Positions 10,250 to 21,100 of a stretch of DNA of 64,000 nt are shown one piece after another. Position numbers and translations under genes: made by a program. Source of the DNA: Limnoperna fortunei (taxonomy: Eukaryota; Mollusca; Bivalvia; Mytilida; Modiolidae); the NCBI GenBank assembly GCA_944474755.1, contig OX104113.1, forward strand, positions 70,611,917 to 70,675,916, written 5' to 3'. Within the stretch, counting starts at the first letter, position 1. Every line of letters begins with the position of its first letter. The notes below the pieces were generated by a model. It worked only from the letters and a program-made list of their open reading frames with translations. It had not been told where the DNA came from and did no database searches.

Positions 10250-12475
10250 TCCGACGCAGTCGGTATATTTTCGAATTGTGACCTTTGAACTAAAAGACGC
10301 TTACCCATGGTAACGTACTGTAATTGAAGACAAGCTTGCATTCTGATTAGACAAAAATAGTAAAAAATTCTGCGTTCGAACAATCTACTATATTATGCTC
10401 TGAAAAGCATCCTTATTTGCATTTCCCAAACTATTAGTCCAGCATACCGGTGTTTTTAAACAATTGGTAGTCGTAATTTAACTTTAAAGAATAATTTTTT
10501 AATGCCAAAAGAATGCCATGCAGAACTGATCAACAATAATTACATGATATAACCATATGTCTTTCAATTTTTGCGCATTTCGTCTAGGGTAGAATTCAAT
10601 TTGCTTTGTTGACCATCGTATCTGTTAAAAATCTTCACGCCGGTGATGTATTTACACCATATTTTCTTCATTTGAGCCCCCGACACACGCTCTCTCTCTC
10701 TCTCTCTCCATATATATAGTGAAATTATTGTCATACAAATGATACTACACAAAGGTAAGTAGGTCATTGGTAATTGTCAGAACGCTAAATGACTAGTATG
10801 AGACCCAGTGGTTCGATAACACATTTTGTTTACTATACATACACAGCACATAGAATTAAGAGTAAATTTCACTGATACTTTCGTTGCACTAATTTATTTG
10901 GACCTCAATTACCCCCCCCCCCCCCCCTATTTTTGGGATAGCATACACATTACCGATTTCAATTCACATTTAATTAGCACTGAATTGACATTTTGTGGTC
11001 ATGTTAATACAATACAATACAATACAAAAGCTTTATTTTAATTCGGCACATACAAAACAGTACAACACAAGCTCTGATGAGCTTTTTACCGAATACAGAC
11101 AAACATAACATACATGCATGCATACAAATTAAAATGACGTGACAGTACAATAAAATAAATAACATCAAAAGCACTAGCACATGCATAAAGCAACATACAG
11201 TTAAAAAAAAGTAAGATCAAAAGCACTAGCCTAAGCAACAGCAACATACAGTTGAAGCATAGCATAACAGCACCTAAAACTGAGGACAACTAAAAATAAC
11301 TAAGCAGTTTTAAAAACTGAAGACAACTAAAAATAACTAAGCAATTTTAAAAACTGAAGACAACTAAAAATAACTAAGCAGTTTTAAAGACTGAAGACAA
11401 CTAAAAATAACTAAGCAGTTTAAAGCTAAGACTGAAGACAACTAAAAAAGTTTAAAGCAGAAGATAAAAAAACAATTACTTGCAAGCAGAACAGTGACAT
11501 TCAGATCCATTCCAGGACTGAATGAGGCTTTTAAACTGATAAAAACTGCCCTCAGTCCTGAAATGGTCTGGAAGGCTGTTCCACATTACAGCTGCAGCAA
11601 ATTTAAAACTTTTCTTACCATAAGTTGATGTTTTTACTCGTGGTACATCCAAAATATTGTTATATCTGAAAGAATATTTAGATTCTTTAACATTTAAGAG
11701 ATTTTGTAGACAAACAGGTGCAATTTTGTTTACAATTTTATATGTTAATACAATTCTAATTAAAATATTTTACTTAGAAGTTTCTATTTTAAAAGATAGT
11801 TAAATTAATAAAATAGCCAACTGTAATGAATACATGTGAATGAATATTACTTGATGCATGTAAGTACATATTTGCTTAATATGAAATTTATTTAAAAAAT
11901 AGGTGCTGTTTTGAAATTTTAAAATGTTAACTATCTTGTTTTCGAGTAAATATACACGATACATCACAAGAAAAAAACTTACAACTCCGACATATACATA
12001 AAAGGTTAAAGGTTTGTATGTTTTTTATTTACCATTGAGGTCTTCAACTTCTGAATTAGCTTTTCATTTGGGATATTTAAATATGTTTATTGTAAGCTCT
12101 ATGATTTTTAAAGCCATTAATGTCTATCTTCATTCTTTGCGTCCGTCGTCATTCACGCGCAGACAGGAGATGGAGCTCTAATTGCAAAGTCTATTTTTGA
12201 TAATACCCTATTGTTTAATAACATTTCTAAAAAGTTCATGAATGTAGCAACCTTCATATGGCCTTATTTTGCTTGGATACAGCTCGCAACACGTAAATTA
12301 TTCCCCCCCTCCCCCCACACATACACATCAATGAAAGAAAACGTTAATGTTTCTTGTCTCTTTCTTTCGTTTGATAATTTTTTTTAAAGTTTTTTTTTCT
12401 TATTGTTGTTTGCTTAGTTTCCGTTCTACCTTACATACATCTCTAGGAGTTAAATGCGTCGAATATCTTTTTTAA
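10250..12475 (+). repeat. large dispersed repeat, copy A (interrupted)
   Basis: Begins about 'ttccgacgcagtcggtatat' and ends about 'aaatgcgtcgaatatctttt', with weak inverted similarity between the ends (cgacgca). Internally it has a (tc)n tract, a long C run (10911-10927), 'gggatagcatacacattacc', and 'tgcgtccgtcgtcattcacg'. It matches 58750-60065 nearly throughout, and 39998-41075 at both ends and several internal words. A retrotransposon sits inside this copy at 11014-11741. No transposase is encoded; the element class is unknown. Confidence 0.7.
11014..11741 (-). mobile_element. 5'-truncated non-LTR retrotransposon (CR1/L2-like 3' end)
   Basis: Absent from the matching copy B of the surrounding repeat and flanked by a 13-bp target-site duplication atgttaatacaat (11001-11013 and 11742-11754). 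Read on the minus strand, the protein tail includes YGKKSFKFAAAVMWNSLP and FRTEGSFYQFKSLI, then a stop, the typical C-terminal end of a LINE reverse transcriptase ORF. A 3' UTR follows with a 37-bp unit repeated about four times (plus-strand phase words 'gacaactaaaaataactaag' at 11285, 11322, 11359 and 11396). The 3' terminus is an (attgt)n microsatellite-like tail. A short insertion from target-primed reverse transcription is the natural explanation. Confidence 0.8.
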
Positions 12476-12589
12476 AGATAGTACTTGTTTGGGAATATAT
12501 ATCGATCATTGCTTGAACTTTTTCTAATTACAGGTATTGTATGCTGGAGTAATAAAAGTTATTTACTGTGTAGTCAAGCAACACAGCAT

Positions 12590-13050
12590 AATATTTCCCT
12601 TTGAAGAGATTGGTATCTCATTGCTGGTAGGAGATTGGTGTTCTCATTGTCTCATTGCTCTAAGATTGGTGTCCCCATTATATAATGGCTTGGAGAAATA
12701 TGATGTTTTCAGCATCTTATTGCGTGGACAAATATGATGTTTTCAGCATCTCATTGCTTGGAGGAGAGTGTTGTTCCCAGTATCGCATTGATTGGAGATG
12801 ATTGATGTTTACCCGTGTTGCATTTCTTGGAGTGAATTGGTTATCTCAGTATCTCATTTGTTGAGGGATTCGGTGTTTCCATTACCGCATTGGTTGGTGG
12901 AGATTGGTGTCCCTATTGTCTCGTTGCTAGTTTGTGTTTGGTGTTATCAACATCTCATTGGTTAGAGGGGATAGTGTTCCCAGTATCTTATCGCTTATAG
13001 CGGATTTTAGCGTTAACATTATCTTATTGCGAGGGGGAGTTCCCAACATC
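12590..13050 (+). repeat. diverged minisatellite, about 40-45 bp unit
   Basis: Repeats of the theme 'gagattggtgt..ccattgtctcattgcttgg' with much divergence: 'agattggtgttctcattg', 'atgatgttttcagcatctca', 'ttggtggagattggtgtccc'. The two units at 12690-12765 share 'aaatatgatgttttcagcat'. Unit length is irregular and the array looks old. Confidence 0.6.
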
Positions 13051-13134
13051 TCAGAAGTCTAAAGAATTATGCAACGAAACAAATATAGAGATGTTTCTAC
13101 TATAAAATAATTATATTAATAAATATGACAAAAT

Positions 13135-13161
13135 TTTCGACCAACTAATGGCCTTCTTCAG
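13135..13161 (-). ncRNA. hammerhead ribozyme-like core, Penelope-associated
   Basis: On the minus strand the order is CTGAAGA (13161-13155), a short stem of ggcc pairing with ggtc around a loop, then GAAA (13138-13135). That is the CUGANGA-stem II-GAAA signature of hammerheads. Penelope-like elements are known to carry short hammerhead motifs in their terminal regions, and this one lies just downstream of the element's endonuclease remnant. Stem III and a clear UH cleavage site are not convincing by eye, so activity is uncertain. Confidence 0.4.
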
Positions 13162-13399
13162 TGTCAATATCAATCTATAATAAACGATAAAATTTGGTTA
13201 TTGATACATCAGCATCTGGTGGTGACGTGATCGGGTCTGATTTTATTGATCTTGAACTTTCTCGAATCACATCTATTAGTCATTACATAAGGGAATACTG
13301 TACAGTTGTATAAACCATCTAATTTTTAACTTCTTGATATTCATGAATTTATTATTTATATTTTAAATGATATTTATTGTTTTTTTTTTGTTATTCCAT

Positions 13400-14656
13400 T
13401 GGGGTTCACAGAGCTCTTAAATCCAGAATCTCTCGAGCCTCCCGTTCAGAGTCTCGCCACTTGCAGTTCTGCTCGATAATTAGGATTTTTATGTGATCAA
13501 AATCCTTTGGAGTGTGGTCTGGCAGTCTGAAGTGTTGGCTTACGGGCAGAAACGGTTTCTTAGTTAGGTCACTTCTGTGACCATTCAGTCGTTTGTGGAA
13601 TGGCTGTTTGGACTCGCCGACATATTGTAAGCCACAGATGGTGCACTCAAGAATGTAAATGACATTCGAGCTTTTGCAGTTAACAGTATTGAATATTTTG
13701 TACTGTTTACCTGTGACTTTGCTGTTAAATGTGGACGATGGTTCCATATGTTTGCAACATTTGCAGCGTTTGTCACCACAAGACTGACTTCTGCCAGCGG
13801 CAGTGCTGGGCTTTGCAATCTCTGCTCGTAACAATAAGTTGTTTAAACGCAACCATTGGGGGCTCTGGAAAGATTTTTGACAACCTGGGATTTTTTCAAT
13901 AGATTTCCAATGTTCACGAAGGGTGCAATTGTGTTTTTCAAACATGGGTGGTAAGTTAGTACGCAGGGAACTCTATTGCATTTCGTTTTTTCTTTATATT
14001 GAAGAAGGCTACTCCTCGATGTCTGCTGTGCGTTTTGGAAATTCTTTTTAATGTTATTATTTCTGTACCCCCTTCTTCTAAGGTGACCTTTTAATTTTCA
14101 TAGTCTCCTTTTAAACGAATCATTGGTGGAACAGATTCGGCGGAGTCTAAGAGCTTGACTATAAGGAATGCTCTTTGTCACATGAGGAGGATGACAGCTA
14201 CTAGGTAAAAGGTATTGGTTGGTGTCTGTTGGTTTGGAATACAGGTCAGTGTTCAGAGATTTTGAGATTTCATAAGTAAATTTGATAGAGGGATGGATGT
14301 TATTGGCACGTGTGATAAAGTTTTGTAATCCCTCATCAGTATGTATCCACTTCATATCAACATCATCAATAAACCTGTACCAAGATAGTGGTTTTTCAAT
14401 AGACGATTGGAGAAGTTCTTTTTCTAATTTACCCATAAATGTGTTGGCATATGATGAAGCCATTTTAGTTCCCATAGCTATTCCATTTATTTGCAAGAAA
14501 TGGTCTCCATTAAAAGTGAAGTTGTTTTTTTTAGCACCAATGTAAGCATTGTGACTAAACATTCAGTCGGAGGATCTTTGACTGAACGACTTTCCCAGAC
14601 CTCTTTGCATGTTCTATGCCATCAGCATGATGAATGTTAGTGTAGAGAGAGGTGTA
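13400..14656 (-). pseudogene. Penelope-like retroelement, RT plus GIY-YIG endonuclease remnant
   Basis: Read on the minus strand, a reverse transcriptase remnant comes first: SLYTNI-type motif near 14650, INGIAMGTKMASSYAN around 14480, and the catalytic WYRFIDD near 14380. A TGA stop ends this frame at about 14100. After a frame change near 13945 comes a linker with paired cysteines (CGDKRCKCC) and a GIY-YIG domain, seen as NVIYILECTICGLQYVGE followed by HKRLNGHRSDL (13585-13700). RT plus C-terminal GIY-YIG with that Cys linker is diagnostic of Penelope-like elements. The copy is 5' truncated at an (at)n tract (14657-14676) and broken by at least one stop and one frameshift, so it is dead. 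About 250 bp downstream lies a hammerhead-like motif. Confidence 0.88.
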
Positions 14657-14676
14657 TATATATATATATATATATT
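14657..14676. repeat. (ta)n microsatellite
   Basis: A run of alternating t and a at the 5' truncation point of the Penelope remnant. Insertion or expansion at an AT tract is plausible. Confidence 0.7.
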
Positions 14677-14679
14677 AAT

Positions 14680-15450
14680 GATCAATCAGATAGCTTGACT
14701 TTGTAGTGATTACTTCTAAAGAAAGTCTTAGTAAAGGCATTAAATACACGTCTTTTTAAATGCAGAAATAAAAGCCTTTGAAATCTAAATAACGTGTAGA
14801 TACAGCTTTAGTTCATTTTAAAGTAAATAAAACAATAACAAATTTCGAACATTGGGCGTCTACAAAATACAAAATGTTTTTTATTCTTTGAAAATCCAAA
14901 CTTAATTTACAGAAATTAGATTTTTGTCAATGGTTTTGTGTGACCATATATATATGTTTATGACAACATATGTCAATATTTACTTTGGTTTTTTATCGTT
15001 TGAAGAACAGAATTTTGAATTTTCCTCGAAAGTACGTAAACGCACAACGGTTCCGAAAAATTTTAATAACTACCTTTGTCGTCAATGTTGGACTGTCAAT
15101 ATCATACGTTCAAAAGGCATAAAATCGGAATCAAAGTAGATACTAGTTCGTTTCCGGACCAAATCATCCCAAGAAATTTCTTGTTTTTTATTGTAAAATA
15201 TTAATATATTTTTTAACGGGACAAGTAAACTGTTTACTTATAATTATTGCAAGGTAATTGTATTTAGTTTTATTTGGAACAAAGCAAAAATACATTTAAA
15301 TATTCTCAATATGTGTTCTATTTAGGTAAAACAATGAGAAGTTCCTGACTACGTCTCAACTACGATTTTCAAACATTGCATTTAATTTTTTTTAAAGTCA
15401 CTATCTATAGTTCAGTTTTTCTTTAAATAGATAATTTAATATAATAGCAA
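14680..15450. other. intergenic, no gene recognised
   Basis: AT-rich sequence with a 71-codon open frame at 14924-15139 that has no domain, no neighbours and no obvious splice context. Nothing is called. Confidence 0.4.
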
Positions 15451-15454
15451 GCAC

Positions 15455-16045
15455 AGCTCGCAGCGGGCAGCCGCGAAGAGCGGTGAGCTCTACGGCAATT
15501 ACGTGTCACGTGATCAAAATGAAATCACGTGATCAAAATCAGCTTAATGCTGATATTGATTTAACCTGGTCTCCTGGTGCAATATTTTTCATTGACGCAA
15601 GCTTCACTTCAAATATAACACCGACGTTATATCCGAAGGCCGCTTAGGCTAAAGAGGATATCATCGTCAGGGTACCAGAATAATATTGATTTTTTTCGTC
15701 CGGAAGTTGATATCGTCAAAAAACTGGAACAAAGTGAATGAAGAAGAACTAAATTTAATTTTAAAGAAAGACGTAAAAATAAATTTGACAACGATAAAAA
15801 GTTAATGTTATATTTAAAAATAACAACAAAAATTTCATACTATTTTTTGCACTCTCTAAATCGATCTTTAAAAACTGACAATCAAAATTACATTTCATGT
15901 GACGTCACCATTACAAAAGAAAGACGTCACGTGACCACTGGAATGTAGTTGAGGCACTTTTAGGGTATTCGGAAGTAACGCCAATTATGAAAGCGCATTA
16001 TATATAAATAATAAAGGACTATATTGTCTGTGCTCGCATTTTCGC
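15455..16045. promoter_or_regulatory. cluster of TCACGTGA palindromes and a CRE
   Basis: A local GC-richer patch ('cgcagcgggcagccgcgaag') is followed by TCACGTGATCAAAAT twice in direct repeat (15506-15520 and 15525-15539), a full cAMP-response palindrome TGACGTCA (15900-15907) and a third TCACGTGA (15927-15934). TCACGTGA is the E-box preferred by MiT/TFE-type and USF-type bHLH-zip factors in animals. No gene starts nearby on either strand, so this may belong to a dispersed element rather than a promoter. Confidence 0.3.
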
Positions 16046-16639
16046 AATGCCTACTCCATATTATATGATTAACATGTGCAAATCACGACATACTAGTATG
16101 TAGAACGTGTCATACGTTCGAATTAGGAAATGACATGCACTCGAAAATACAACGTCGAACCGTAGCTATCACTGATGGTCGCCCTAAAATATGTCTTTTG
16201 ACGCATCTTCTGATGCACTGTTTGATATCACTAACACACTTTGTGCTGACGTCAAATATAATCGATCCATTTATCCTAAAATTGTGGAAATAAGAAAATG
16301 GTTTAAAGGGTTTTATCCCGCCTAAGCCCTAGTTTGTGCTCTCGGTAATTATTTAGATATTTAAAATAGTTTTATAATGCGTACAAATCAAATTTTATCA
16401 ATATTGGACTGTACCATCGGTCAGCTACCTAATTCGGTAAAGATTATAGTGTATTTCATATGGTACTTAAATAAGCTTGTTTCATTGGGACTTGCTCAAT
16501 AGAAATAATCTATAACATTTTGTAAAATTTACGAAATTTGGTATGATCGGTTTTGCATTGAAATGCGTTTGAATGCTCGTTTCGTTAACATATAACGTTC
16601 ACTACATTAACACTTGTCCAAAGTGCAGATAAAAAACTC

Positions 16640-17510
16640 CAAATAAACTCTGCAAAAATAGAAACACTGGCTCCCATGTTTATTCAGCTGATCCCAAAAG
16701 TGTTCAATCGGATGTGATCGAGGGTCTGAGGCTGAGGTTGACGCTGGCGCACACGTTTATCCAACTGGTGCCACAAGTGTTCAATCGGATTCAAATCCGG
16801 TGACTTTAAAGTCAATTGTCGCACAATAATGTTGTGCTCAAGAAAGTCCCTTGCTAAGCAGGTTGTGTAAGATCTGGCATTGTACTGTTGGAACAATTTC
16901 CTCTGTCAATTACGCACATAAGGTGAGGTGAGACAATTTTGTCTTTATCTACCTTTGAGCCGTTAAATTGACATGAACCAGTTCCTTTTTACTGTCATTA
17001 GAGAAATCTTTGCCGACATCATTACGCTACCTCAACCGAATTCACTGGTATACGCGGATTCTTGCAACATGTTTCAGTAGCAGAAAACGGGACTCGTCAC
17101 TAAACGAGATTATGCGTCATTTGCGGAACGTCTATCTTATCAACATGTTGCACCTTCGATCTATTTCTTGTTTGTGAAACGATGTCAAATCTACTCAAAA
17201 TTCAGCCATCTGGTCTTAGGCCATATTGTCAAAGTCGGTTGCAAACTGTTTACGAGCTGATTCTTCTCAGTCGAGGTACTCTGACTGCTCTGTCTGTTTC
17301 GGCAACAGTTGCATTTCATAAATGTATGACTCGGATGTAGCAATCTTGACCAGGAGTTATGTTAGGTCCCTTATTTCTCGAGCGGCTATTGGTAGAGCCA
17401 GTCTGCTGGAATCTGTTCCACGGTCGAGAAATAGTGCTCTAGTGTACGTTTTCAGTTCGTGTTCGTATAATCTATGGAATACTCTGGTCTGAAGACACGA
17501 TCGTGATGAC
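16640..17510 (-). pseudogene. decayed Tc1/mariner transposase
   Basis: The 3' part (16684-16896, minus) reads QQYNARSYTT, LARDFLEHN and then SPDLNPIEHLWHQLDKRV, the C-terminal DDE signature of Tc1 transposases. The first residue of the second catalytic motif is altered: families have QQDNARPH and here the Asp is Tyr. Further upstream on the minus strand, after frame breaks, FSDESRF appears near 17090, the first catalytic motif. A short duplication of the 'caagtgttcaatcgga' segment sits at 16697 and 16774. Several breaks and a lost catalytic residue make it inactive. No terminal inverted repeats were found. Confidence 0.82.
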
Positions 17511-18124
17511 GATAGTTCGAGTAGCAAAGTTCACGTGAAAAACGTTAAGCTAATTTTAAAGGCGATAGAATAAATGTGCACTTTCAGAGAGTTATCGTGT
17601 TCATTTGACAGGGCCAAATATAATGAACAGACTTTTACAGGTCACTTGTAAAACAACAATAATTTAGGGCTATGCATTTCTTTTTTTAAACCATTATAGT
17701 TCATTATATTCAAATCTGACCAATCAGGGAATTTCTGATTCATCAGTACATTGTATACAAGTTACGATTTAATTCTATTTGAAAATGTTTTAAATTATCT
17801 TCAAGGAAGTCACGATAGCCTTCTAGCATGTATAGATCTGACATTTAGGTTGCGCACCAACCGTTATATCATCAACATAGACAGAAAATCGATGATAAAA
17901 GGCTGTTGTTGTTTTATCAAATATTCTTTGTGGAGTAAATCTATTAAAATACAGATCAATTTTATTATGTAACTGCCTGTGCCAGGTGTGACAAGTATTA
18001 CATCTAGTGTAATACATTTACAACTCGTGTAAACAAACATGATTAATCTGTCATCGAACGATTGTACTGTGGCCGAAAAGATTGTATCCCAGTTCTTTAC
18101 TTGACGTATATTGTACCACGGTCG

Positions 18125-21100
18125 TAAAATTGTACTGTGGACTTATGATTGCAATGTTATGGTATGATTGTACTGTGGACTTATGATTGCAATGTTATGG
18201 TATGGTTGTACTGTGGACTTATGATTGCAATGTTATGGTATGATTGTACTCTGGACTTATGATTGCAATGTTATGGTATGGTTGTACTGTGGACTTATGA
18301 TTGCAATGTTATGGTATGATTGTACTGTGGACTTATGATTGCAATGTTATGGTATGACTGTACTGTGGACTTATGATTGCAATGTTATGGTATGATTGTA
18401 CTCTGGACGTATTCTTGTATTTTGCGGGTATGATTGCAGCGTGGACGTATGACTGTACTGTTGTGGTATGATTGTACCGTGGTGGTATGACTACTGTGGT
18501 GTGTATGGCTGTACTGTGGTGGGTATGACTACTGTTGTGGTACGACTCTACTGAGGTGGTATGACTGTACGGTAGTGGTATGATTGTCCTTTAGTGGTAT
18601 GATTGTCCTTTAGTGGTATGATTGTCCAGTAATGGTATGATTGTCCTGTAATGGTATTATTGTACTGTAGTGGTATGATTGAACAGTGGTGGTATAACTG
18701 TACTATAGTGGTATGATTGAACAGTGGTGGTATAACTGTACTATTGTGGTATGATTGTACAATGCTGGTATGACTGTACGGTAGTGGTATGATTGTCCTT
18801 TAGTGGTATGATTGTCCAGTAATGGTATGATTGTCCTGTAATGGTATTATTGTACTGTAGTGTTATGATTGAACAGTGGTGGTATAACTGTACTATAGTG
18901 GTATGATTGAACAGTGGTGGTATAACTACTATAGTGGTATGATTGTACAATGCTGGTATGACTGTACTTTAGTGGTATGATTGTACTATAGTGGTATGAC
19001 TGTACTATAGTGGTATAATTGTCCAGTAATGGTATGATTGTCCTGTAATGGTATTATTGTACTAATGTGGTATTATTGAACAGTGGTGGTATAACTGTAC
19101 TATAGTGGTATGATTGTACCATGCTGGTATGACTGTACTTAAGTGGTATGATTGTACTATAGTGGTATGACTGTACTGTAGTGGTATGATTGTACCTCGG
19201 TGGGATGATTTTACAGTGGTGGTATGACTGCAATGTAGTGGTATAATTGTACAGTGGTGGTATATATGACTGTACTGTAGTGGTCTGATTGTACTGTAGT
19301 GGTATGGCTGTACTGCAGTGGTCTGATTGTACTGTAGTGGTATGGCTGTACTGCAGTGGTATGACTGTACTGTAGTGGTATGACTGTACTGGTATGGCTG
19401 TACTGTAGTGGTATGACTGCAATGTAGTGGTATGATTGTACTGTACTAGTATGATTGTACCGTTGTAGGGTGACTACTGTGGTGGCATGACTGTACTGTG
19501 GTGGTTATGACTGTACTGTAGTGGTATGACTGTACTGCAGTGGTATGATTTTACAGTGGTGGTATGATTGTACAGTGGTGGTATGATTGTACTGTGGTGG
19601 TATGACTGTACTGTAGTTGTATACTTGTACTGTGGTGGTATTACTACTGTAGTGGTATGATTGTACTGTGGTGGTACTACTACTGTAGTGGTATGATTGT
19701 ACTGTGGTGGTATGACTATACTGCAGTGGTATGATTGTACTGTGGTGGTATGACTGTACTGTAGTTGTAGACTTGTACTGTGGTGCTAAGATAGTAGTGT
19801 GGTGGTATTACTACTGTAGTGGTATGATTGTACTGTGGTGGTATTACTACTGTAGTGGTATGACTGTATGTGGCAGTATGACTCTGTTGTGGTATGACTG
19901 TACTATTGTGGCATGACTGTACTATGATATACTGTTGTGGTATAACTGTACTGCGGTGGTATGACTTCACTGTATGACTGCACTGTGGTGGATTTTACTG
20001 TACTGGTGTGGTATGATGGAACTGTGGTGGGTATGACTGCACTGTGGTTTTATGACTGTACTGTGGTGGTATGACTGAACTGTGGTGGTATGACTGTACA
20101 GTTGTGGTATGACTGCACTGTGGTGGGTTTGACTGTACAGTGGTGGGTTTGACTGTAATGTAGTGGTATGACTACTGTGGTGGTATGACTGTACTGTGGT
20201 TGTATGACTGTACTGTGGTGGTATGACTGTAATGTGGTGGGTGTGACTGTACTGTGGTTGTATGACTGTGCTGTGGTGGGTGTGACTGTACTGTGGTTGT
20301 ATGACTGTACTGTGGTGGTATGACTGTAATGTGGTGGGTGTGACTGTACTGTGGTTGTATGACTGTGCTGTGGTGGGTGTGACTGTACTGTGGTTGTATG
20401 ACTGTACTGTGGTGGTATGACTGTAATGTGGTGGGTGTGACTGTACTGTGGTTGTATGACTACTGTGGTGGTATGACTGCACTGTGGTGGGTTTGACTGT
20501 ACAGTGGTGGGTGTGACTGTACTGTGGTTGTATGACTGTGCTGTGGTGGTATGACTGTACTGTGGTTGTATGACTGTACTGTGGTGGTATGACTGTAATG
20601 TGGTGGGTGTGACTGTACTGTGGTTGTATGACTGTACTGTGGTGGGTGTGACTGTACTGTGGTTGTATGACTGTACTGTGGTGGTAAGACTGTACAGTTG
20701 TGGTATGACTGCACTGTGGTGGGTTTGACTGTACAGTGGTGGGTTTGACTGTAATGTAGTAGTATGACTACTGTGGTGGTATGACTGTACTGTGGTGGGA
20801 TTGACTGTACAGTGGCGGGTTTGACTGTAATGTAGTGGTACGACTACTGTGGTGGTATGACTGTACTGTGGTGGGATTGACTGTACAGTGGTGGGTTTTA
20901 CTGTAATGTAGTGGTATGACTACTGTGGTGGTATGACTGCACTGTGGTGGGTTTGACTGTACTGTGGTGGGTTTGACTGTAATGTAGTGGTATGACTACT
21001 GTCGTGGTATGACTACTGTGGTGGTATGACTGTACTGTGGTGGGATTGACTGTACAGTGGTGGGGTTTACTGTAATGTAGTGGTATGACTACTGTGGTGG

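Noticed and set aside
19967..20714. Long frames rich in 'SYHHSTVIPPQ' in the G/T minisatellite
   Set aside because: Repeat translation only; frames shift whenever unit length changes and no start, splice or domain context exists.
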